NCBI GenBank assembly: GCA_008016945.1
Contig: SSGN01000046.1
Location: 1 to 5,369 of the forward strand
DNA from: Flavobacteriales bacterium
GTDB taxonomy: Bacteria; Bacteroidota; Bacteroidia; Flavobacteriales; PHOS-HE28
Direction of reading: 5' to 3'
DNA length: 5,369 nt
Made by a program: the position numbers and the translations under genes. Positions 1 to 5,369 of this stretch are shown piece after piece. Numbering within the stretch: position 1 is the first letter of the stretch; every line of letters starts with the position of its first letter. Under the pieces are notes generated by a model. It made no database searches. It was not told where the DNA came from and worked only from the letters and a program-made list of their open reading frames with translations.

Positions 1-247
1 CCCCCACCCGGCCCACGGTCTTCATGTCGCCGATCTTGGCGATACCCACCACCAGGGTGCTGAACACCAGTGGCGCGATGATCATCTTCACCAGCCGGAG
101 GAAGATGTCGGTAAGGATCTTCAGGTTGTCGGCCACCTCCCGCCGAGCGACCTCTTCCATGCCGGTATGCATGGCATAGCCCAGGATGATGCCCGCCAGC
201 ATGGCGACGAGGATCCAGATGGTGAGGCGGTTGTTCTTGGACATCAT
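1..247 (-). CDS. Dicarboxylate/amino acid:cation symporter (DAACS family, DctA/GltP type), N-terminal fragment
   Basis: Only the first 82 residues are in the window; the rest lies to the left. The family imports dicarboxylates or acidic/neutral amino acids across the inner membrane using Na+ or H+ gradients. What is visible: a short basic start (MMSKNNR), a first membrane helix (about residues 8-25, ending in the GIILGY pattern typical of TM1), a charged linker, then the family-typical stretch LKILTDIFLRLVKMIIAPLVF followed by STLVVGIAKIGD and a glycine-rich turn (about residues 43-82). The family is usually 400-450 residues long. Two ATG codons in tandem overlap the permease stop: ATG at 247 gives a 4-base ATGA overlap and ATG at 244 a 1-base overlap, so translation is probably coupled to the upstream permease. 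There is no Shine-Dalgarno sequence. The substrate cannot be told from this fragment. Confidence 0.9.
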   Translation of the reverse strand, partial: MMSKNNRLTIWILVAMLAGIILGYAMHTGMEEVARREVADNLKILTDIFLRLVKMIIAPLVFSTLVVGIAKIGDMKTVGRVG

Positions 248-1923
248 GGGCGGGGGGGAACGGGTTCGGTCCCCGATCGTTGGTCGTGGTTCAACTTGCT
301 CTTGTGGTACCCGTAGGCGAAATAGCACACCAGGCCGATGACCAGCCAGACACCGAACCAGATCCAGTTGCTCAGGGCCATGCCCGTGAGCAGGTAACAG
401 CAGGAGAGCAGGCCCAGCACAGGGATCAGGGACCATTGCTTCACATGAGCCAATACCGTGACCACCAACGCCAGTACCCAGAAGATCGATCCCGGAATGC
501 TCGGATCAACTCCCTCCACGCCCCCAAGCAGACCCGGAAAGTAGTCAGGAATGGCGCCCAGTACCAGTGCCACGGTGGCCAGCAAAAGCGCGGGTGCCAC
601 CCACCGACTGTTCAGGTAAGGGAGGTGGAAACGCCCTTTCTCCCGGGCCCGCCTCGGTAGCAGGAGAACACCGCCGCACACGAGCACGAAGGCGAACAAC
701 GTACCGATGCTGGTGAAATCGAGGATGAAGTTCTCGTCGGTGAAGAAGATGGGCAGGCCCACGACCAGGCCGGTGATGATGGTGCTGAAACCGGGAGTCC
801 GGTACTTCGGGTGAATGCTGGCGAACTTCTTCGGCAACAGGCCGTCGCGGCTCATGCTCATCCAGATGCGGGGCTGGCCCAACTGGAACACGAGCATCAC
901 ACTGGTCATGGCCACCACGGCCGCGATGCTCACGATGTAGAGCATCCATTTCACCTCGCGCAGCCGGAACACCTCGGCCAGGGGGTCGCTCACCCCCAAC
1001 GACGACCATGGGACCATGCCGGTAAGCACCAAGGCGAGCACCACGTACACGGAGGTGCAGATGACCAACGACCACAGCATGCCCCGGGGCAGATCGCGCT
1101 GTGGGTCGCGCGCCTCTTCGGCCAGGGTGCTCACCGCATCGAACCCGATGTAAGCGAAGAACACGGCGCTAACACCGGCCATGACCCCACCGAAGCCATT
1201 GGGCAGGAAGGGGGTCCAGTTCTCGATGTCCACATAAGCCGCACCCACCACCACCACGAGCAGGATGATGGCGAGCTTCACCACCACCATGGCATTGCTC
1301 ACATTGCGGCTTTCCTTCACGCCCACGAAGACCAAGGCGGTGATCAGTGCATTGATGGCCACCGCCGGTAGATCGAAGATGATGCGGAGCCCGCCGAGGA
1401 TGGGTGCCGTGTTCCAAGCGGAAAGGCCCTCGCCGGGCACGCCTTCCGCGAACGCCCTGCTGGCGCTGCGGTAGTTGATGGTGAGCCAATCGGGCAGATG
1501 CAGCCCGAGGCCCTCGAGCAGGTTGGTGAAATAGCCGCTCCAGCTGAAGGCCACGTAGATGTTGCCGATGCTGTACTCCATGATGAGCGCCCAGCCGATG
1601 ATCCAGGCGAAGAGCTCACCGAAGCTGACGTAAGCGTAGGTGTAGGCGCTTCCGCTGGCGGGAACACGGGCCGCGAACTCGGCATAGCACAGCGCGGTGA
1701 ATCCGCAGGCCACCCCGCACATCACGAAAAGCAGGACCACCCCGGGACCTCCAGCGAAACAGGCTTGGCCCATGCTGCTGAAGCTGCCTGCACCGATGAT
1801 GGCCGCGATACCGAAGAACGTGAGATCGCGCGCGCTCAGGTGCCGCCCGAGCGTATGGCCCCCATGGATCTCCCCTTCGGAGGCGGCGGTTCGGTCCAGG
1901 GGTTTCTTTCGCAGCAGGCGCAT
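244..1923 (-). CDS. APC-superfamily amino acid permease (CAT/YfnA-like)
   Basis: Inner-membrane secondary transporter, 559 residues, expected to import an amino acid with proton coupling. Sequence signs: the TM1 unwound-helix motif GIAAIIGAGSF (residues 38-48); the TM6/loop signature FFAYIGFDAVSTLAEEARDP (255-274) followed by QRDLPRG; the RxxxxMSRDGLLPK motif (352-365); and TSIGTLFAFVLVCGGVLLLP (404-423). Several further hydrophobic helices bring the total to about 12-14, with extra C-terminal helices after residue 440. Lys216, in the helix NAMVVVKLAII, matches the TM5 lysine that replaces the second sodium site in the proton-coupled relative ApcT (knowledge of the family, placed by eye). I chose ATG at 1923 (MRLLRKKPLD), which looks like the usual family N-terminus. 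An in-frame GTG at 1944 would add seven residues but falls inside the candidate -7 promoter element. The TM1 serine (GSF rather than the common GIF) is a deviation. The 3' end overlaps the symporter start. The exact substrate is unknown. Confidence 0.93.
   Translation of the reverse strand: MRLLRKKPLDRTAASEGEIHGGHTLGRHLSARDLTFFGIAAIIGAGSFSSMGQACFAGGPGVVLLFVMCGVACGFTALCYAEFAARVPASGSAYTYAYVSFGELFAWIIGWALIMEYSIGNIYVAFSWSGYFTNLLEGLGLHLPDWLTINYRSASRAFAEGVPGEGLSAWNTAPILGGLRIIFDLPAVAINALITALVFVGVKESRNVSNAMVVVKLAIILLVVVVGAAYVDIENWTPFLPNGFGGVMAGVSAVFFAYIGFDAVSTLAEEARDPQRDLPRGMLWSLVICTSVYVVLALVLTGMVPWSSLGVSDPLAEVFRLREVKWMLYIVSIAAVVAMTSVMLVFQLGQPRIWMSMSRDGLLPKKFASIHPKYRTPGFSTIITGLVVGLPIFFTDENFILDFTSIGTLFAFVLVCGGVLLLPRRAREKGRFHLPYLNSRWVAPALLLATVALVLGAIPDYFPGLLGGVEGVDPSIPGSIFWVLALVVTVLAHVKQWSLIPVLGLLSCCYLLTGMALSNWIWFGVWLVIGLVCYFAYGYHKSKLNHDQRSGTEPVPPRP
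252..258 (-). repeat. C7 homopolymer at the end of the permease gene
   Basis: Seven consecutive G on the plus strand (C on the coding strand) encode the Pro-Pro near the permease C-terminus, four bases before the symporter ATG at 247. Reading through by hand, adding one C changes the end from V-P-P-R-P-stop to V-P-P-P-P-M-M-S-K, which continues in the symporter frame without a stop. Whether the tract varies in length is not known. Confidence 0.5.
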
Positions 1924-1940
1924 CGTGGGCGTGAGCGGGA

Positions 1941-1973
1941 GCACAATGTAGTCGGGGCCAGGTGAACCGCAAC
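1941..1973 (-). promoter_or_regulatory. Candidate Bacteroidota-type promoter for the permease/symporter operon
   Basis: On the minus strand GTTG (1973-1970) is followed after 19 bases by TACATTGTG (1950-1942). This resembles the Bacteroidota primary-sigma consensus of TTTG at -33, about 19-21 bases, then TAnnTTTG at -7, with mismatches in both boxes. It lies between the upstream terminator and the permease ATG at 1923, where a promoter is expected. It would give a leader of roughly 15 bases. It is a pattern match by eye in a short gap, so the position is tentative. Confidence 0.35.
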
Positions 1974-2019
1974 ACCTTCATAGGCAATGATGCCACCAGC
2001 GGGCGCCGGACACCGGGAG

Positions 2020-2047
2020 AAAAAAGAAGGGGGCCGAAGCCCCCTTC
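2020..2047 (-). terminator. Intrinsic terminator with UUCG tetraloop after the TPR gene
   Basis: Reading the minus strand, a perfect 9-bp stem GAAGGGGGC / GCCCCCTTC (arms 2047-2039 and 2034-2026) encloses the loop TTCG with a C-G closing pair, the very stable cUUCGg tetraloop. Six T residues follow directly (2025-2020). The hairpin begins 18 bases after the TGA of the TPR gene (2068-2066). It marks the end of the tonB-side operon and separates it from the permease unit. Confidence 0.92.
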
Positions 2048-2065
2048 CTCCATGGTAGGGAATGC

Positions 2066-3727
2066 TCACTGAAGCTCGCACGCGCCGGCCGTCACATCCT
2101 TCAGCTCCTTGCTCAACAGCATATCGCTGGATTGTTTGGTGCGTTCGGTACCGGTGTTCAGGTCCTTCACCTTCTGGAACCAGCACTTGGCCACAGGCAT
2201 GTCCTTGGTGTGATAGAAGGCTTCGAACGCGAGGAAGAACATCGCCTCCTCGGCCTCCCGGGCATATTTACCGGTGATCTCCTCGGGCTTCATCTTACGC
2301 AGGGCTTCTTCGAAGTGCGGCTTGGCCTGCCAGGTGGTCTTGTCGGGATCGAGGCCCACCTGAGCCCGTGCGCGGCCCATGTGCCCATTGTACACGTTGG
2401 GCATCCGCTCGATGTACTTGGTCCAGGCCATATCGGCCACGGCATATTCTCCGGCCTTCTGCGCCGCGCCGCCCAGGTAATACCAGTCGTTCACCACCAC
2501 CTTGGAGGAATTGGTCTTCGCCTGGTAGGCGGCCACGGCACGATCGAAGCGTTTGGCCTTCTGGAAGTAGGTCCCGGCTTCCATGTACAGGTCGGGATCA
2601 GCGTTGGGCATGGCAGCAGCGGCCATCACCTTCTCCCCGGCGAGCGAATCGTTGCCGAGCAGGGCCACGGCGCGACCATAGTACTGCAGGTCGCTGGGCA
2701 CCACCTTCTCGGCGGGTTGTTTCGCGAAGTAGGCATCGAGGGTGGCCAAGGCGTTCACCGAATCCTTCAGTTCCACCTGGTCGTAGCCTTTGATGCGGAG
2801 CAGGGTATTGTTGTCCACCCCGGCTTGTTCCAGTTTGGCGATCAGGTCGAGCGATCGCTTATAATCCTGTACCAGGTAAAGGAACTGTGCGTACCGGACC
2901 ATGGCGCTCTGGCTTCCGGAGTTGAGCTTCAGGTATTCGTCGTAATCGGCCTTGGCTTTGGGGAAATCGCGCTTCGCGAAGTACGATTCGGCACGCCCGC
3001 GGTATGCGGGGGCGAAACCCGGTTCGATCCCAATGGCCTTGTCGTACTCGGCGATAGCGGCATCGAAGTTCTTGGCGCGGTGGTATACGAGTCCACGACG
3101 GGCCACCGGCTTGGCGCTGGTGGTGCGTAGGTCGGAGGCCTTCTTGTAGAACGCGATGGGTTGCGAGGCATCAGCAGGGTTCTGCTCCCACAGGATATCG
3201 CCCTTGAGGATCTGCGCCTCGGGGTCGGTGGCATCCAGGGCGATGGCGGCATCCACGTGTTGCATGGCCTTCGGCAGGTCCTTGTTGTTGCCCGTGGCAT
3301 AGCCCTCGGCCACCTCGCGGTTGGTCTGCGCCTGCACCTTCTTGCTGAACTTGTTGGCCTTGTCCGTGGCGATGGCCAGGGCCTCGGTGAACTTGGCGAC
3401 GGCCTGGGCCTGCTGTCCTTTGGCCCAAAGGACCTTACCCTGCCCCACATGGTTCAGGGGTTGGCGGGGGTTCACCTCCACCCCGCGGTCGTAGCAGTAG
3501 GCGGCCGAGTCCTCCCGGTCGTTCTCGAAATAGTTCTCGCCCAGGTAGAACCAAGCTTCGCCATCCGTGGGGTTGGTGGACAGCCATTGCCGTAGTGTGG
3601 TACCGGCCTTCTCGAAGCGTTCGCTTTCGGTGAGCGCGATGGCCTCGGCGATGGTTTGTGCGTATGCGCCAGACGCCCCCAGGAGCATGCTGAGCAGCAA
3701 GGTGTTACGGAAGATGTTCTGCTTCAT
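2066..3727 (-). CDS. Exported tetratricopeptide-repeat (TPR) protein, last gene of the TonB-linked cluster
   Basis: A 553-residue protein built mainly of TPR helix pairs, expected to be a protein-binding scaffold in the periplasm or at an envelope membrane. Residues 1-23 form a Sec signal peptide (MKQNIFRNTLLLSML..., cleavage likely at AYA|Q after Ala23). TPR-like units are clearest at about 57-90, 92-124, 171-203, 207-236 (PVARRGLVYHRAKNFDAAIA) and 240-270; more degenerate units follow at about 276-300, 346-372, 379-405 and 413-443, then a helical C-terminal part with FFLAFEAFYHTKDMPVAKCW near 497-516. There is no enzymatic motif and no membrane anchor beyond the signal. I chose ATG at 3727 because it starts a proper signal peptide and lies 4 bases after the stop of the substrate-binding gene; an upstream ATG at 3754 would lie inside that gene and bury the signal. 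A terminator follows. TPR proteins of this kind commonly accompany the PstS-like gene in Bacteroidota; the partner is unknown. Confidence 0.9.
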   Translation of the reverse strand: MKQNIFRNTLLLSMLLGASGAYAQTIAEAIALTESERFEKAGTTLRQWLSTNPTDGEAWFYLGENYFENDREDSAAYCYDRGVEVNPRQPLNHVGQGKVLWAKGQQAQAVAKFTEALAIATDKANKFSKKVQAQTNREVAEGYATGNNKDLPKAMQHVDAAIALDATDPEAQILKGDILWEQNPADASQPIAFYKKASDLRTTSAKPVARRGLVYHRAKNFDAAIAEYDKAIGIEPGFAPAYRGRAESYFAKRDFPKAKADYDEYLKLNSGSQSAMVRYAQFLYLVQDYKRSLDLIAKLEQAGVDNNTLLRIKGYDQVELKDSVNALATLDAYFAKQPAEKVVPSDLQYYGRAVALLGNDSLAGEKVMAAAAMPNADPDLYMEAGTYFQKAKRFDRAVAAYQAKTNSSKVVVNDWYYLGGAAQKAGEYAVADMAWTKYIERMPNVYNGHMGRARAQVGLDPDKTTWQAKPHFEEALRKMKPEEITGKYAREAEEAMFFLAFEAFYHTKDMPVAKCWFQKVKDLNTGTERTKQSSDMLLSKELKDVTAGACELQ

Positions 3728-3731
3728 ATTC

Positions 3732-4628
3732 TTAGTTGGTGACCAGCTCCACATCGCGGCCCGGAACGGTCTGTGGTGCGAGCCCGGTCTTGAGGATGAT
3801 CCGCTGGCCCTTATGGCCAGCTACAAAGGAAACAAAACCAGTGCCAAGGCCTGTTTTACCCTCCTTGAGCACGGCGTAGAACTTGCGTCGCAGCGGGTAT
3901 CGGCCATCGGCCAGGTTGCTTTGGTTGGGCAGTGTGGCCACACCTTGGTCGTAGACCCGGCACAGGGTGGCCCGGTCGCGGATCGACCGGCAAGCGGGAT
4001 CGTCCAGGTCGCTGAGGTGGGCGAAGGCGATAAGGGCGATGGCATCCGGTGTTCGTGCGAGCCGTTGGAGCAGGGAATCCATGTCGGAGACCACGGCCAC
4101 GTTACGGAGCGCATCGGCACGCCCATCGAGGAGCGAATCCACTGCGGTGCGGAGCACGCCGCCGCGGGCATCATCGAAGAACACGCGGGTGGCCCCCTGA
4201 CCGGTCAGCGCATGTCGCAGCTCGTCCAGGCTAATGCTATCCACGGCCGCTCCCGGGGCCCTCAGCACCGCGACCGCGTCGGTGAGGACCGGCACGTCGT
4301 CGGGGTAGAGGTTGCGGCCGCGGAAGGCGGAGACCTCATCCGCACCAGGCAGGGTAGCGGTGAACACCACCCGGACCGAGTCGTTCTTCATGGCTTCGCG
4401 CAACGCCACCTCCGACAGGTAACGCACCCGCACGGTGGCCTCGGTGTAGATGCTTTCGAACACGAAGCGTTCCGCTTCGATGATGCGCTGCAGATCGCGA
4501 TCGGCCACCACCAGGATATCCCCTTTGGTGGGCACATCATCACGTTGCGGATCGGGGGCCTTGCCGGTACAGGCGGCGAAGCTGGAGAGCATCAAGGCGA
4601 GCAAGTAGGGAAGGCCATGGGCCTTCAT
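3732..4628 (-). CDS. PstS-like periplasmic substrate-binding lipoprotein
   Basis: A 298-residue protein of the PBP-like fold used by PstS phosphate-binding proteins, probably a periplasm-facing lipoprotein. The N-terminus is a lipoprotein-type signal ending LSSFAAC (Cys20; Phe at -3 is an imperfect lipobox). The domain starts with KGDILVVADRDLQRIIEAE, followed by the FVFESIYTEATVRVRY strand-helix stretch. Near the C-terminus is the Bacteroidota-conserved block SNLADGRYPLRRKFYAVLKE, then GLGTGFVSFVAGHKGQRIIL and the ending GLAPQTVPGRD. Two mature-domain cysteines (DPACRSI, ATLCRVY) could form a disulphide. The Ser-Gly-Thr-like anion loop of classical PstS is not evident; the corresponding stretch reads FDDARGGVLRTAVDS. 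No ABC permease or ATPase lies nearby; the neighbours are a small membrane protein and the TPR gene. An alternative start, ATG at 4676, makes a 4-base ATGA overlap with the upstream gene but gives a 36-residue signal with a long charged start. I prefer 4628 for the signal shape, with modest certainty. The ligand is unknown; phosphate is only one possibility. Confidence 0.85.
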   Translation of the reverse strand: MKAHGLPYLLALMLSSFAACTGKAPDPQRDDVPTKGDILVVADRDLQRIIEAERFVFESIYTEATVRVRYLSEVALREAMKNDSVRVVFTATLPGADEVSAFRGRNLYPDDVPVLTDAVAVLRAPGAAVDSISLDELRHALTGQGATRVFFDDARGGVLRTAVDSLLDGRADALRNVAVVSDMDSLLQRLARTPDAIALIAFAHLSDLDDPACRSIRDRATLCRVYDQGVATLPNQSNLADGRYPLRRKFYAVLKEGKTGLGTGFVSFVAGHKGQRIILKTGLAPQTVPGRDVELVTN

Positions 4629-4672
4629 CAGGCCCCGATCCCGTTCTATCTGCCCGTGTCGCTCGGTGCGTA

Positions 4673-4873
4673 TCATGCCTCCTCTCTGCGTTGAGCCTTG
4701 TTCCACCGTTGCCACATGAAGAAGCGCAGCACACCGTAGCCCAACAACAGCCCGCCGATGATCAGCCGGTTCTCGGGCACCTTGTCGCGCACCATGTCAG
4801 TGAACAGGAAGCCGCAACCGACACCCGCGTACACCGCGGACATGAACAAGCGGGCTATGCTTCCGAAGGTCAT
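4673..4873 (-). CDS. Small two-helix membrane protein of the TonB cluster
   Basis: A 66-residue protein with two predicted transmembrane helices: about residues 5-25 (SIARLFMSAVYAGVGCGFLF) and 37-54 (LIIGGLLLGYGVLRFFMW). The connecting loop is short and charged (DMVRDKVPENR), and the tail is rich in basic residues (QRWNKAQRREE). The second helix carries closely spaced glycines, which would suit helix packing. No catalytic motif is visible and I cannot assign a function. Support for a real gene: the hydrophobic pattern, a position that exactly fills the space between tonB and the PstS-like gene, and a TGA that forms an ATGA overlap with a possible start of the next gene. Small membrane proteins of this type are, from general knowledge, often found between tonB and the PstS-like gene in Bacteroidota. 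There is no Shine-Dalgarno sequence; a hairpin ends 11 bases before the ATG. Confidence 0.78.
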   Translation of the reverse strand: MTFGSIARLFMSAVYAGVGCGFLFTDMVRDKVPENRLIIGGLLLGYGVLRFFMWQRWNKAQRREEA

Positions 4874-4884
4874 ATGTGAAAGAA

Positions 4885-4910
4885 GAAGAGCGGCCCTCGT
4901 GCCGCTCTTC
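4885..4910 (-). terminator. Hairpin with weak U-tract between tonB and the small membrane gene (partial terminator or attenuator)
   Basis: On the minus strand a perfect 10-bp stem GAAGAGCGGC / GCCGCTCTTC (arms 4910-4901 and 4894-4885) encloses the 6-base loop ACGAGG and is followed by TTCTTTC. It begins 8 bases after the tonB TGA and ends 11 bases before the ATG at 4873. The U-tract is broken by C, so it is a weaker terminator than the one at 2020-2047. It may lower expression of the downstream genes relative to tonB or act as an mRNA stability element. Confidence 0.6.
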
Positions 4911-4918
4911 CTGTTGGA

Positions 4919-5369
4919 TCACTTCAGCGTGAAGCGGATAGGCAGGTTGTATTGTACCCGCACGGGCTTCCCTCGTTGCTTGCCGGGCTCCCACGGTGGC
5001 ATGGCCTTCACCACCCGGATGGCCTCCTCGTCGCAGCCGCCACCGATGCCCCGGAGCACTTTGGGGTCCTTCACCTTGCCGTGTTCATCGACCACGAAGG
5101 TCATATAGACCACGCCGGTGATGCCCGCATCCTGCGCCATGGGGGGGTACTTCACGGTCTTGCCCAGGTACTTGAACAGTTCAGCTTCGCCCCCGGGGAA
5201 GGACGGCATCTCCTCCACGATGGTGAACACGGTGGGCTCCTCAACTTCCACGGGGGGTGGCGGAGCCTCGCCGTTCTCCCCTTCCTGGGTCACGGTGCCG
5301 GCGTTGGTCTCGGTGAGCACCTCCTGGGTGGGAGGTGGTTCATCCACCGGCTCATCCACAGCTTCGAGC
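4919..5369 (-). CDS. tonB: Energy transducer TonB, C-terminal part (5' end outside window)
   Basis: TonB links the proton motive force, through ExbB/ExbD in the inner membrane, to TonB-dependent receptors in the outer membrane. The visible 149 residues start in the periplasmic linker, which is acidic and proline-rich (DEPVDEPPP, then APPPPVEVEEP at about 35-45). The C-terminal receptor-binding domain follows: VEEMPSFPGGEAELFKYL (51-68), the conserved KYPPMAQDAGITGVVYMTF (73-91), VDEHGKVKDPKVLRGIGG (93-110), the CDEEAIRVVKAMPPWEPG segment (112-129) and the final strand PVRVQYNLPIRFTLK. This is the usual Bacteroidota TonB_C pattern. The inner-membrane anchor must lie to the right of the window; the frame is open to the last base, and an in-frame GTG at 5359 lies mid-linker and is not a sensible start. 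Genes for ExbB and ExbD are expected upstream but not seen. A C7 tract (5141-5147) encodes the conserved Tyr-Pro-Pro. Confidence 0.93.
   Translation of the reverse strand, partial: LEAVDEPVDEPPPTQEVLTETNAGTVTQEGENGEAPPPPVEVEEPTVFTIVEEMPSFPGGEAELFKYLGKTVKYPPMAQDAGITGVVYMTFVVDEHGKVKDPKVLRGIGGGCDEEAIRVVKAMPPWEPGKQRGKPVRVQYNLPIRFTLK

Noticed and set aside
1924..2019. Possible small gene or riboswitch in the gap upstream of the permease
   Set aside because: The gap is about 96 bases, has no open frame with a convincing start, and shows no pattern of a known riboswitch. Only a promoter candidate is supported.
2132..3130. Plus-strand open frame (about 332 codons) opposite the TPR gene
   Set aside because: It is a shadow of the TPR gene: low-complexity Gly/Val/His/Leu-rich translation, no domain, and no start context.
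4611..4625. Perfect inverted repeat AAGGCC-ATG-GGCCTT just inside the PstS-like gene start
   Set aside because: The arms are only 6 bp with a 3-base loop and encode the first residues of the signal peptide. It could slow initiation, but nothing supports function over chance.
4677..4685. Purine-rich GAGAGGAGG directly before the alternative ATG at 4676
   Set aside because: It looks like a Shine-Dalgarno sequence but sits one base from the ATG, too close to work in the usual way, and it encodes the Arg-Glu-Glu end of the small membrane protein. Bacteroidota also rely little on such sites.
3567..4694. Long plus-strand open frame (about 375 codons) opposite the PstS-like gene
   Set aside because: It is antisense to a gene with a clear lipoprotein signal and family motifs, spans the boundaries of neighbouring genes, and its translation is rich in His, Gly and Arg without a recognisable domain, as expected for a frame shadow in GC-rich DNA.
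5141..5147. C7 tract (coding strand) in tonB as a possible slippage site
   Set aside because: It encodes the family-conserved Tyr-Pro-Pro segment and a shift would destroy the receptor-binding domain, so composition and protein constraint explain it.

Overview
The window looks like an ordinary chromosomal stretch of a GC-rich member of the Bacteroidota, most likely a Flavobacteriales-type lineage. The main pointers are the TonB C-terminus, a PstS-like lipoprotein of the Bacteroidota type, and a signal-peptide TPR protein lying together. In addition, start codons lack well-placed Shine-Dalgarno sequences, and one promoter candidate resembles the Bacteroidota -33/-7 form. The assignment rests on recognised protein families and gene order, not on a database search. 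All six genes lie on the minus strand, so transcription runs from high to low coordinates. Coding density is very high and no gap exceeds about 145 bases.

Right to left (5' to 3' for the transcripts), the first unit is: the C-terminal part of an energy transducer TonB (its 5' end lies beyond the window); a 66-residue protein with two predicted membrane helices; a PstS-like periplasmic substrate-binding lipoprotein; and a 553-residue exported TPR protein. The last three are tightly packed (one 4-base overlap or 44-base gap, then a 4-base gap). A strong intrinsic terminator with a UUCG-loop hairpin and six U residues closes the unit 18 bases after the TPR stop codon. A second hairpin with a weak U-tract lies between tonB and the small membrane gene and could reduce read-through. 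From general knowledge, this gene set usually sits downstream of exbB and exbD in Bacteroidota; those genes are not in view.

The second unit starts after the terminator. A candidate promoter precedes an APC-superfamily amino-acid permease (CAT/YfnA type). Its stop codon overlaps the start of a dicarboxylate/amino acid:cation symporter (DctA/GltP type), of which only the first 82 residues are inside the window. A C7 tract lies just before the overlap, placed so that a one-base insertion would join the two transporters in frame.

I found no RNA genes, mobile elements, CRISPR arrays or phage genes, and no clearly new system. The least understood part is the TonB-linked trio (small membrane protein, PstS-like lipoprotein, TPR protein), whose joint function is not established to my knowledge.
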